A DNA stretch of 64,000 bases from the NCBI GenBank assembly GCA_027484825.1, contig JAIXSE010000018.1:186001-250000 (forward strand), written 5' to 3'. The notes below the pieces were generated by a model. That model was given only the letters and a program-made list of their open reading frames with translations, did no database searches and was not told the DNA's origin. How positions within the stretch are numbered: the stretch's first letter is position 1; each line of letters starts with the position of its first letter. The DNA comes from Rubrivivax sp. (GTDB taxonomy: Bacteria; Pseudomonadota; Gammaproteobacteria; Burkholderiales; Burkholderiaceae_C). This document shows positions 42,946-51,443 of the stretch, piece after piece. A program made the position numbers and the translations under genes.

Positions 42946-45000
42946 ATGCAGTTCATAGACAGCGATGGCCTGTCGCGCATGCCCATGGAGGGCCGGCAGG
43001 GCGCTGCCCGGCCCAAGCGGCGACGGCCGTTCTACGCGGCGGCCGTCTCAGGGATGGCGATTTCCGTCATGGCGATCGGCGCAGCCGCCTTCACCGGTGG
43101 CGCCGCTGCTCAGGGTGAGCCAGTGGCCGAGATGGCCCAAGGCGCCAAGCCGGAACGGATGCGCACGGACACGGCGGGCGCGGCCAACGCCAACGCCAAC
43201 GCCAACGCCAACGCAGCGGCAGAGTCAAAGATCCAGCTCAACACCGTTGGCTTTCCAAGTGCCGCGGCCAAATGGGCGGTCGTCCCCGATGGCGGGGCCG
43301 AGTCGGCACGCTTCTCGGTGGTGAATGAGCAGGACCGGCTGGTCCTGCAAGGCCCACTCACGGCCCCCGCCACCTGGCCGCTCGCGGACCTCACCGTCCG
43401 GCTGGCCGATTTCTCCGCCCTTCAGCAGCCGGGCACCTATCGCCTGAAGGTCGGCAATGGCCCAGCCGCCCGCGTGTCCGCACCCTTCAAAGTGGGCGCC
43501 TCGGTGTACCAACCGCTCACTGCGGCCGCCATTCGCGCCTTCTATTTCAATCGCGCCGGCATTGCCATCTCCTCGGCATTGGGCGGCGTCTACGCCCGTC
43601 GCGCCGGCCATCCCGACACCCGGGTGCTGATTCACGCGTCCGCCGCCGGCCCAAAGCGCCGGGCAGGGGAGGTCATCAGCAGCCCCAAGGGTTGGTATGA
43701 CGCAGGCGACTACAACAAATACATCGTCAATTCCGGCATCAGCACCTACACGCTGCTGGCGGCCTATGAGCATTTCCCGTCCTTCTACAAGACCCTGCCC
43801 GTCGGTCTGCCGGAAAGCGGCAATGGCCTGCCGGACCTGCTGAATGAGGCCCTGTGGAACCTGGACTGGATGCTGACGATGCAGGACCCCGCCGATGGCG
43901 GCGTCTATCACAAGCTCACCAATCTCACGTTCGACGGCATGGTGATGCCCGAAGCGGCCACCATGGACCGCTACGTGGTGCAAAAGACGACCGCCGCCAC
44001 ACTGGACTTCGCCGCCGTGATGGCCGCTGCCAGTCGCGTGCTGGCGCCGTTTGACGCCCAGGCACCCGGCCGCTCCGCACGCATGCGCGCCGCCGCGCTC
44101 GCCGCCTGGGACTGGGCCCAGCAGCATCGCCTGGCGCTCTATCAGCAGCCGGCCGACGTGGTGACCGGCGCCTATGACGACACCCGTCTGAATGACGAAT
44201 TCGCCTGGGCCGCTGCCGAGTTGTGGGTCACCACGCGGGAGGCCCGCTTCCTGGAGGCCATTCACATTGAAGAAGCCGGCATCCACGTGCCGACCTGGAG
44301 TGATGTGGACGGCCTGGTGTGGGTCACGCTGGCGCAGCATCTCTCGTCGCTGCCGGCTGCGCAGCAGGCGGTCGTCCAGCAGCGGTTGCGGGCGCTTGCG
44401 GAGCGCCTGATCCGGCAATGGAAGCAGTCCGCCTGGCGTGTGCCGATGCAGGCCGCGGACTACAAATGGGGCAGCAATTCCGAAGTGCTCAATCAGGCGC
44501 TGATGCTGATCCAGGCGGTGCGGCTGGTCGACGCCCACCCGACCGTTGCCAAGGCCTCGTCCCGCGACCGTTTCCGCCAGGAGGCCCTCGCCGCCGCCCA
44601 ATCCAATCTGGACTACGTGCTGGGCCGCAACCCGATGGGACGCTCGCAGGTCACCGGCTTCGGCTGGAAGCCGCCGCTGCACCCGCACCACCGTCCTTCG
44701 CAAGCCGACGGCATTGCCGACCCGGTGCCGGGATTCCTGGTCGGCGGGGCCAATCCGGGTCAGCAGGACAAGGCGGAATGCCCGATGGGGTATCCGTCGT
44801 CACTCACCGCGCTGTCCTGGCTGGACGATGTCTGCAGCTACGCCAGCAATGAAGTCGCCATCAACTGGAATGCACCGCTCGTCTATGTGGCGGGGGCGCT
44901 CGATGTACTGGGCAGCGGCCCGGCCGGTCTGACCCAGCAGCGTCCCGCAGCGGCCGCCGCGACCCACACCACCAAGATCACGAAGAAAGGCTCGCCATGA
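42946..45000 (+). CDS. GH9 family endoglucanase/exo-glycosidase, exported
   Basis: 684 residues from ATG 42946 (AGGAG five bases before). A hydrophobic N-terminal signal (about residues 30-56) ends GGAAAQ; an Ala-Asn repeat follows. Then come an Ig-like cellulase N-terminal domain (about 95-185) and the (alpha/alpha)6 GH9 barrel. GH9 catalytic features are seen: 'GWYDAGDYNKY' (the two Asp residues), 'HPHHRPS', and the acid Glu in 'ASNEVAINWNAPLVY'. The usual substrate is cellulose or mixed-linkage glucan; some members act on xyloglucan or cello-oligosaccharides. The gene overlaps a sugar transporter gene by four bases. Confidence 0.9.
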   Translation: MQFIDSDGLSRMPMEGRQGAARPKRRRPFYAAAVSGMAISVMAIGAAAFTGGAAAQGEPVAEMAQGAKPERMRTDTAGAANANANANANAAAESKIQLNTVGFPSAAAKWAVVPDGGAESARFSVVNEQDRLVLQGPLTAPATWPLADLTVRLADFSALQQPGTYRLKVGNGPAARVSAPFKVGASVYQPLTAAAIRAFYFNRAGIAISSALGGVYARRAGHPDTRVLIHASAAGPKRRAGEVISSPKGWYDAGDYNKYIVNSGISTYTLLAAYEHFPSFYKTLPVGLPESGNGLPDLLNEALWNLDWMLTMQDPADGGVYHKLTNLTFDGMVMPEAATMDRYVVQKTTAATLDFAAVMAAASRVLAPFDAQAPGRSARMRAAALAAWDWAQQHRLALYQQPADVVTGAYDDTRLNDEFAWAAAELWVTTREARFLEAIHIEEAGIHVPTWSDVDGLVWVTLAQHLSSLPAAQQAVVQQRLRALAERLIRQWKQSAWRVPMQAADYKWGSNSEVLNQALMLIQAVRLVDAHPTVAKASSRDRFRQEALAAAQSNLDYVLGRNPMGRSQVTGFGWKPPLHPHHRPSQADGIADPVPGFLVGGANPGQQDKAECPMGYPSSLTALSWLDDVCSYASNEVAINWNAPLVYVAGALDVLGSGPAGLTQQRPAAAAATHTTKITKKGSP
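43183..43212 (+). repeat. Hexanucleotide tandem repeat (GCCAAC)5
   Basis: Five perfect copies in frame encode (Ala-Asn)5 just after the signal peptide of the GH9 enzyme. Slippage would change the linker by two residues and keep the frame. Confidence 0.9.
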
Positions 45001-46466
45001 GCGCCGATCTCTCCACGCCCGGGCCGGCACATCCGGCCGCCGGCCGCACCCCGGGTGCGCAGCCCGCTCAGACCCTGCCCGGCGATGCCGCGGCCTCATC
45101 CGCCGCCGCCCAGGCTGCCGCAGGGCCGGACGGTCAGCGCAGCCCGCGCCATCCGCTGATGTGGGTGCCGTCGCTCTACCTCGCCATGGGCCTGCCCAAT
45201 GTGCTGGTCGGGGCGGTGGCCGCCATCCTCTACAAGAACATGGGCGTGTCCAATGAGGACATCGCCCTCTACACCTCGCAGATGTACCTGCCGTGGGTGC
45301 TCAAGCCCTTGTGGTCGCCGCTGCTGGAACCCTACCGCACCAAGCGCTGGTGGGTCATCAGCATGCAGTTCCTGATGATGGCGTCGCTGGGGCTGGTCGC
45401 TTTCAGCCTGCCGCTGGACGGCTTCTTCCGCGCCTCGCTGGCCTTCTTCTGGATCACCGGCTTTGCCTCGGCCACCCAGGACATTGCGGCGGACGGCGTT
45501 TTCATGACCACCATGCCGTTGAAGGACCAGGCCCGTTATGCCGGCGTGCAGGGCATGTGCTGGAACCTGGGCGCGGTGGTGGCGTCCGGGCTGCTGGTCT
45601 CGCTCACCGGCTGGCTGCACACGGACCTGGGATGGTCCTGGGTGCATTGCTGGATGGCGGTGATGCTGGGTGCCGCCGGCATGATGGGCGGCTTCGGCCT
45701 ATGGCATTTGCGGGTGCTGCCGCCGGGGGCGCCGTCGTCGGTGCAGGGCCAGGACTTGCGCAGCGCCATGGTGTCGCTGCGCGAATCGTGGGTGACCTTC
45801 TTCCAGAAGCCGTCTATCTGGATGATGCTGGCCGTGGTCTTCTTCTACCGTTTCGGGGAAGGCTTCATCGAGAAGTTCGGCCCGCTCTTCCTGCTGGACC
45901 CGCGGGACGTCGGTGGCCTGGGTCTGGACAATGCCTCGCTGGGCCACATCTACGGCACGGTGGGCACGGTGGCCTTCATTGCGGGCGCCTTCCTCAGCGG
46001 CTTCATCGTGGCCCGCATGACGCTCAAGCGCACCTTCCTGCTGCTGGCCATCTGCCTGAACCTGCCGCACCTCACCTACTACTACCTGAGCCACGCCATG
46101 CCCGACAGCGTGATGTTGATCGGTGCGGTGGTGGCGCTCGAGAAATTCGGCTTCGGCATGGGCTCGGTGGGCCACATGCTGTACATGATGCAGCAGATTG
46201 CACCGGGGCCTTTCAAGATGACCCATTACGCCATGGCCACCGGCGTCATGGCATTGACCAAATGGGCCACGGGCAGTGTGAGCGGCTGGGTCTATGCCGC
46301 CGTCGGCCAGCAATACGCCTCGTTCTTCGGATTGGTGCTGCTGTTCTCCATTCCGCCCATCGTGCTGGCCTTCCTGGCGCCGTTTCCTGTGAAGGCGCAT
46401 GACCCGTCCGACCCTTCAAGTGATGCAGACGCCGCGCATGGCACTGGTGGCGGCGGCGGTCATTAG
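44997..46466 (+). CDS. AmpG-like MFS transporter
   Basis: 489 residues, starting inside the GH9 stop codon (ATGA). A long Ala/Pro-rich N-terminal tail of about 50 residues precedes 12 hydrophobic helices. The motifs 'LYLAMGLPNVLVG', 'LPWVLKPLWSPLLEPYRTKRWW' and 'SATQDIAADG' match the AmpG/PAT branch of the major facilitator superfamily. Known AmpG takes up muropeptides, but members beside glycoside hydrolases are predicted to import oligosaccharides. Coupling to the GH9 gene suggests uptake of its products. Confidence 0.85.
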   Translation: MSADLSTPGPAHPAAGRTPGAQPAQTLPGDAAASSAAAQAAAGPDGQRSPRHPLMWVPSLYLAMGLPNVLVGAVAAILYKNMGVSNEDIALYTSQMYLPWVLKPLWSPLLEPYRTKRWWVISMQFLMMASLGLVAFSLPLDGFFRASLAFFWITGFASATQDIAADGVFMTTMPLKDQARYAGVQGMCWNLGAVVASGLLVSLTGWLHTDLGWSWVHCWMAVMLGAAGMMGGFGLWHLRVLPPGAPSSVQGQDLRSAMVSLRESWVTFFQKPSIWMMLAVVFFYRFGEGFIEKFGPLFLLDPRDVGGLGLDNASLGHIYGTVGTVAFIAGAFLSGFIVARMTLKRTFLLLAICLNLPHLTYYYLSHAMPDSVMLIGAVVALEKFGFGMGSVGHMLYMMQQIAPGPFKMTHYAMATGVMALTKWATGSVSGWVYAAVGQQYASFFGLVLLFSIPPIVLAFLAPFPVKAHDPSDPSSDADAAHGTGGGGGH

Positions 46467-46481
46467 GGAGAACACCAATCC

Positions 46482-46519
46482 GGGCGCCCCGCACAGGTCG
46501 TGATGACCTCATAGCGCCC
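46482..46519 (+). terminator. Stem-loop after MFS gene
   Basis: GGGCGC pairs with GCGCCC and, inside, AGGTC pairs with GACCT around GTGAT. No U-tract follows. It lies 16 bases after the stop. Confidence 0.45.
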
Positions 46520-46528
46520 ACTCGGCCC

Positions 46529-46554
46529 GGGTGATGCTCAAACGGGTATCACCC
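46529..46554 (+). other. Second inverted repeat in the gap
   Basis: GGGTGAT and ATCACCC separated by 12 bases. It could be part of a bipartite terminator or an operator. Confidence 0.35.
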
Positions 46555-46670
46555 TGCGCTGAAACTTTATCGAGCCGTCTCCGGCATCGGCGGATGATGC
46601 AAAAACGTGGCCAAACATCGATGAACAGGGGTGGCACGCCCGTTGCCATGCCCCGCACACGGCTGAAGTA

Positions 46671-46714
46671 TTCATGGGTTGTTCATGATGCATTCAGCTT
46701 TTATTCATGCGATG
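46671..46714 (+). promoter_or_regulatory. Four 11-bp phased repeats upstream of xylF
   Basis: Tandem units beginning TTCA at 46671, 46682, 46693 and 46704: TTCATG, TTCATG, TTCAGC, TTCATG. Spacing is exactly 11 bp, one helical turn. The array sits 79 bases before the xylF start in an AT-rich patch, as a direct-repeat activator site would. Confidence 0.5.
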
Positions 46715-46792
46715 CTGTGCCACCTTCGGCAGCCTTGAAGAGAGGGGCGAGCCGACGGGCATCGATTCTTAAAAGCACACAACGGAGACCTC

Positions 46793-47884
46793 ATGAAAAA
46801 AGCAATGTTGCCGCGCCGCGGCGCCCTGGGCCTGCTCGCTTCTCTGGTGGCGGCCATCGGACTGGCCGGGACGGCCACCCAGGTGCTGGCCCAAGACAAG
46901 GGCCTCATCGGCATCGCCATGCCGACCAAGAGCTCGGCCCGCTGGATCGCGGACGGCGACAACATGGTCAAGGCTTTCAAGGACAAGGGCTACCGCACCG
47001 ACCTGCAATACGCTGAAGACGACATCCCCAACCAGCTCGCACAGATCGAGAACCTGATCACCAAGAAGGTGAAGGTGCTGGTGATCGCCTCCATCGACGG
47101 CTCGGCGCTGTCCAGCGTGCTGCAGAAAGCCGCTGCCGCCAACATCAAGGTGGTGGGCTATGACCGCCTGATCAAGGGCACCAAGAACATCGACTACTAC
47201 GTCACCTTCGACAATTTCCAGGTCGGCGTGATGCAAGGCCAGTCGATCATCGACAAGCTGGGTCTGGCACAGGGCAAGGGCCCGTTCAACATCGAGCTGT
47301 TCGGCGGCTCGCCGGACGACAACAACGCCACCTTCTTCTACGACGGCGCCATGTCCGTGCTCAAGCCCTACATCGACAGCGGCAAGCTGGTGGTGCGCAG
47401 CAAGCAGATGGGCATGGCCAAGGTCGGCACACTGCGCTGGGACGCTTCCACCGCGCAGGCCCGCATGGACAACCTGGCCAGCGCCTATTACGGCAAGGAC
47501 CGCCTGCATGCCGTGCTGTCGCCGTATGACGGCATCAGCCTGGGCATCCTGTCCTCGCTCAAGGGCTCCGGTTATTGCAGCAAGACGCTGCCGTGCCCGG
47601 TGGTCTCCGGCCAGGATGCGGAAATCCCGTCGGTCAAGTCCATCATCAAGGGTGAGCAGGCCGCCACCGTCTTCAAGGACACCCGTGCCCTGGCCACTGC
47701 CGCCGCCGGTCTGGTGGATGACATGCTCAGCGGCAAGCAGCCCGCGGTGAACGACACCAAGACCTACAACAACGGCGTCAAGGTCGTGCCCAGCATCCTG
47801 CTCAAGCCGGTGGCCGTGGATGCGACCAACTGGAAGCCCGTGCTGGTGGACAGCGGCTACTACAAAGAGAGCCAGCTGCGCTGA
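46793..47884 (+). CDS. xylF: D-xylose ABC transporter substrate-binding protein XylF
   Basis: 363 residues with a Sec signal (core [15 protein letters not shown], end VLAQ) and a type I periplasmic binding fold. Family hallmarks: '[20 protein letters not shown]', '[27 protein letters not shown]' and '[26 protein letters not shown]'. GGAGA precedes the ATG by five bases. It is the first gene of the xylFGH operon and binds D-xylose in the periplasm. Confidence 0.94.
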   Translation: MKKAMLPRRGALGLLASLVAAIGLAGTATQVLAQDKGLIGIAMPTKSSARWIADGDNMVKAFKDKGYRTDLQYAEDDIPNQLAQIENLITKKVKVLVIASIDGSALSSVLQKAAAANIKVVGYDRLIKGTKNIDYYVTFDNFQVGVMQGQSIIDKLGLAQGKGPFNIELFGGSPDDNNATFFYDGAMSVLKPYIDSGKLVVRSKQMGMAKVGTLRWDASTAQARMDNLASAYYGKDRLHAVLSPYDGISLGILSSLKGSGYCSKTLPCPVVSGQDAEIPSVKSIIKGEQAATVFKDTRALATAAAGLVDDMLSGKQPAVNDTKTYNNGVKVVPSILLKPVAVDATNWKPVLVDSGYYKESQLR

Positions 47885-47907
47885 TCGCGCCGACGCACGG
47901 AGGTCCT

Positions 47908-49491
47908 ATGGCTGAAGCGATCCCTGTGCCTGCGGCGCGTGCGCCGGAGGCCGCCGCGCCGCTGCTCGAGCTGCGCGGCATCACCAAGCGTTTTCATGGC
48001 GTGACCGCGCTGGAGCAGGTGCATCTCAAGGTGCATCCCGGCGAGATCCACGCACTGGTGGGTGAAAACGGTGCCGGCAAATCGACCCTGATGAAGGTGG
48101 TGAGCGGGGTCTACCCCCACCCCGACTATGAGGGCGAGATCCACTTCGAAGGCGAGGAGCGCCGCTTCGGCGGCATCGTCGACAGCGAAGCGCTGGGCAT
48201 CATCATCATTCACCAGGAGCTGGCCCTGGTGCCGCAGCTCTCCATTGCGGAGAACCTGTTTCTCAACCATGAGCCGGCCCGCCTGGGGGTGATTGATCGC
48301 ATGGCCATGTACCGCCGTGCGCGGGAGCTGCTGGACCGGGTGGGCCTGCGCGAGTCGCCGGACACCCGGGTGGCGGACCTGGGCATCGGCCAGCAACAGC
48401 TGGTGGAGATTGCCAAGGCCTTGGCGAAATCCGTGCGCCTGCTGATCCTGGACGAGCCCACCGCCAGCCTGAACGAGTCGGACAGCGAAGCGCTGCTGGA
48501 CCGGCTGATGGAGCTGCGGGCGCAGGGCATTGCCTGCATCCTCATCTCCCACAAGCTCAATGAGATCACCCGGGTGGCGGACCGCCTCACCGTGCTGCGG
48601 GACGGCCGCTCCATCACCACGATGGACTGCCGCCACGAGCCGGTGAGCGAGGACCGCATCATCCAGGCGATGGTGGGCCGTGACCTGGCGGACCGGTATC
48701 CCCGCCGCACGCCCAAGATCGGCGACATGCTCTTCGAGCTGCGCGACTGGCGCGCCTTCCATCCGGTGCAGACCGGGCGGGAGGTGGTGCGCGGCGTGAA
48801 TCTGACGGTGCGCCGCGGCGAGATCGTCGGCATTGCCGGACTGATGGGCGCTGGCCGGACTGAACTCGCCATGAGCGTGTTCGGCCGCAGCTACGGTCGC
48901 CGCATCAGCGGCACGGCGCTGATGGAAGGCCAGCCGGTGGATGTGTCGACGGTGCCCAAGGCCATTCGTGCCGGTCTGGCCTATGTGACCGAGGACCGGA
49001 AATCGCTGGGCCTTCTGCTGAATGAATCGATCGCCTGCAACACCAGTCTGGCCAATCTGCCGGGCGTGTCGCGGGCCGGCATTCTGGACGCGGCCCGTGA
49101 GCATTCGGTGGCGCAGGACTATCGGCGCCAACTGGCCACCCGCTGCCGCGACGTGGCCCAGCAGACGGTGCACCTGTCCGGCGGCAATCAGCAGAAGGTG
49201 GTGCTGGCCAAGTGGCTGTTCTCCAAGCCCCGGCTGCTCATCCTGGATGAGCCCACCCGCGGCATCGACGTCGGTGCCAAGTTCGAGATCTACAGCCTCA
49301 TCGCGCAGCTTGCCGAGAGCGGCTGCGGCATTCTGATGATCTCCTCGGAGATGCCGGAGCTGCTGGGCATGTGCGACCGGATGTATGTGATGAATGAAGG
49401 GCGCATGGTGGCCGAGCTCGACGCCGCCGACGCCTCACAGGAAAGAATCATGGGTGCCATCGTGGGCGCCCGGGAGTTACGCCATGCATGA
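47908..49491 (+). CDS. xylG: D-xylose ABC transporter ATP-binding protein XylG
   Basis: 527 residues, GGAGGT before the ATG. Two ABC domains: the first with Walker A GENGAGKST and Walker B LLILDEPTASL, the second with the degenerate P-loop GLMGAGRTE usual for this family, signature 'LSGGNQQKV' and Walker B LLILDEPTRGID. This tandem form is typical of monosaccharide importers. The end overlaps the xylH start by eight bases. Confidence 0.95.
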   Translation: MAEAIPVPAARAPEAAAPLLELRGITKRFHGVTALEQVHLKVHPGEIHALVGENGAGKSTLMKVVSGVYPHPDYEGEIHFEGEERRFGGIVDSEALGIIIIHQELALVPQLSIAENLFLNHEPARLGVIDRMAMYRRARELLDRVGLRESPDTRVADLGIGQQQLVEIAKALAKSVRLLILDEPTASLNESDSEALLDRLMELRAQGIACILISHKLNEITRVADRLTVLRDGRSITTMDCRHEPVSEDRIIQAMVGRDLADRYPRRTPKIGDMLFELRDWRAFHPVQTGREVVRGVNLTVRRGEIVGIAGLMGAGRTELAMSVFGRSYGRRISGTALMEGQPVDVSTVPKAIRAGLAYVTEDRKSLGLLLNESIACNTSLANLPGVSRAGILDAAREHSVAQDYRRQLATRCRDVAQQTVHLSGGNQQKVVLAKWLFSKPRLLILDEPTRGIDVGAKFEIYSLIAQLAESGCGILMISSEMPELLGMCDRMYVMNEGRMVAELDAADASQERIMGAIVGARELRHA

Positions 49492-50722
49492 CCCACTGAC
49501 GGCACCGGTTCACGGTGCTCCCTCTTCGCGCACGGCACAGCCGCCGGCGCCGCGCGGCTCCGGCCAGGGCGGAATCGCGCACTTCCTCAAGCGGCATCTG
49601 CGTGACTACGGCATGCTCCTCACGCTGGTGGCCATCATGGGGCTGTTCCAGTACCTCACCGATGGCACGCTGCTGCAGCCGCTGAACCTGACCAACCTGG
49701 TCCTGCAGAACAGCTACATCGTCATCATGGCGCTTGGCATGCTGCTGGTGATCGTGGCGGGCCACATCGACCTCTCGGTGGGCTCGGTCTGCGGTTTCAT
49801 CGGCGCGCTGGGGGCGGTGCTGATGGTCAACTTCAACTGGCCGGTCTTCCCCGCGGCCATGGTCTGCCTGGTGGCGGGCGCCCTCATCGGCGCGGCGCAA
49901 GGCTGGTTTGTGGCCTACCTGGGCATTCCGTCCTTCATCGTGACGCTGGCCGGCATGCTGGTCTTCAAGGGCTCGGCGATGGCGCTGCTGCAGGGCCAGT
50001 CCCTCGGTCCGTTCCCGGAGAGCTTCCAGGCGCTGAGCGCCGGCTTCCTGCCCGAGCTGTTCAATCAGGAAGATCCGCGTCCGACCACACTGGGCCTGGG
50101 CTTGCTGCTGTCGGTCTCCGCCGTCGTGGTGGCCTGGCGCCACCGCAGCGCCGGCCTGATGCACGGCATGGAGCTTGAACCCGGCCCGATCTTCCTGATG
50201 CGGCAGGTGGTGATCGTGGTGGGGGTGCTGGCCATGAGCTGGCTGATGGCCTCCTACAAGGGCCTGCCCACGGTGATGGTGGTCATGGTGGTGCTGACGC
50301 TGGCCTACGACTTCATTGCCGGCCGGACCACCCTGGGACGCCGCGTCTATGCGGTGGGCGGCAATGAGAAGGCGGCGCGCCTGTCCGGTGTGCGCACTGA
50401 ACGGGTCGCTTTCCTCACCTTCGTCAACATGGGCGTGCTGGCCGCGCTGGCGGGGCTGGTGTTTGCGGCGCGCCTGAATACGGCGTCTCCCAAGGCCGGC
50501 TTTGGCTTCGAGCTGGACGTGATTGCGGCCTGCTTTGTGGGCGGCGCATCGGCCTCGGGCGGTGTCGGCAAGATCATGGGGGCAGTGATCGGCGCCTTCG
50601 TGATGGGTGTGATGAACAATGGCATGTCCATTCTGGGCATTGGCATTGATTACCAGCAGGTGATCAAGGGCCTGGTCTTGCTGGCCGCTGTGTTCATTGA
50701 CGTGTACAACAAGCGCAAATGA
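49484..50722 (+). CDS. xylH: D-xylose ABC transporter permease XylH
   Basis: 412 residues from ATG 49484. A 35-residue soluble tail precedes about ten hydrophobic helices; the motif 'IVAGHIDLSVGSVCGFIGAL' and the 'EKAARLSGV' EAA-like loop identify the BPD_transp_2 permease family. 'GGASASGGVGKIMGAVIGAF' is the conserved final segment. The longer length versus RbsC-type permeases agrees with XylH. Confidence 0.94.
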   Translation: MHDPLTAPVHGAPSSRTAQPPAPRGSGQGGIAHFLKRHLRDYGMLLTLVAIMGLFQYLTDGTLLQPLNLTNLVLQNSYIVIMALGMLLVIVAGHIDLSVGSVCGFIGALGAVLMVNFNWPVFPAAMVCLVAGALIGAAQGWFVAYLGIPSFIVTLAGMLVFKGSAMALLQGQSLGPFPESFQALSAGFLPELFNQEDPRPTTLGLGLLLSVSAVVVAWRHRSAGLMHGMELEPGPIFLMRQVVIVVGVLAMSWLMASYKGLPTVMVVMVVLTLAYDFIAGRTTLGRRVYAVGGNEKAARLSGVRTERVAFLTFVNMGVLAALAGLVFAARLNTASPKAGFGFELDVIAACFVGGASASGGVGKIMGAVIGAFVMGVMNNGMSILGIGIDYQQVIKGLVLLAAVFIDVYNKRK

Positions 50723-50728
50723 TCACGG

Positions 50729-50750
50729 CCGGGCCTCGGGAGTGGCCCGG
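50729..50750 (+). terminator. Stem-loop after xylH
   Basis: CCGGGCC-TCGGGAGT-GGCCCGG, seven bases after the xylH stop, followed by TCTTACAAAAT. A plausible operon end with a poor U-tract. Confidence 0.6.
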
Positions 50751-50823
50751 TCTTACAAAATCTTCAATCGCACTTGTGCCGAATGCGGGCAGACTGTGGA
50801 CTTCACGCACCGCGCTGTTCAGC

Positions 50824-51207
50824 ATGAAGCTTGTCCTCATTGAAGATTCGGAAGTCATCCGCCGGCAGATGGTCCGGCTCCTGGCCGACGTGTCCGGTCT
50901 GTCCGTCATCGGCCAGGCCGACAATGAAGAAGCAGCCCTGACGCTCATCCGAAGTACGGTGCCGGATGTGGTGCTGGTGGACATCGGTTTGTCGGAAGGC
51001 TCTGGCATGAAAGTGCTGGAGCGAGCCCGTCAAATCGGCTATGGCGGCAAGCTCTTTGTGCTGAGCAATCGCGACCCGGATTTCTACGAAATGCTCTGCG
51101 CCCGCCATGGCGCCGATGCGTTCTACGACAAGGCCCATGGCCTGGATCGGCTGGTGGCTGATTTGCAGGCGACCGCCGACACGCTCAAGGGTGGCCCGGC
51201 GGAGTAG
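50824..51207 (+). CDS. Single-domain response regulator (receiver only)
   Basis: 127 residues from ATG 50824; an in-frame ATG at 50719 would add a 35-residue non-conserved extension, so I reject it. Receiver hallmarks are in place: acidic pair Glu7/Asp8, phosphoacceptor Asp53 in 'VVLVDIGLSEGSG', Ser81 and Lys103. There is no output domain. The partner kinase is not in the window. Its role may be unrelated to xylose. Confidence 0.85.
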   Translation: MKLVLIEDSEVIRRQMVRLLADVSGLSVIGQADNEEAALTLIRSTVPDVVLVDIGLSEGSGMKVLERARQIGYGGKLFVLSNRDPDFYEMLCARHGADAFYDKAHGLDRLVADLQATADTLKGGPAE

Positions 51208-51265
51208 GGCGACTCAGGCTGAGGGCTTGTCCATTTGGCAAGCGATTCACCGGCGTTCTCTCTGA

Positions 51266-51280
51266 GATTTCCCGGAAATC
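51266..51280. promoter_or_regulatory. Perfect palindrome upstream of porin
   Basis: GATTTCC-C-GGAAATC in the 236-base gap before the porin gene, followed by an AT-rich stretch. Candidate operator. Confidence 0.45.
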
Positions 51281-51443
51281 CAACAATTTGTTTCGGTGCC
51301 AGGCGGAATCGTGAATACTTCCAGTCACTCCATTCAATGACTGCTCGGCCGTGTGCCGGTGGTCGATGATCGTGACCATGCATGTCCCCTCCTACCTGTC
51401 GCAGGCCACACGCCTGACTTTCAAAACGCCCATCCGCGCATCA

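Noticed and set aside
50719-50823. Longer start for the response regulator overlapping the xylH stop
   Set aside because: The extra 35 residues include a terminator-like stem-loop and lack receiver features; the receiver begins exactly at ATG 50824.
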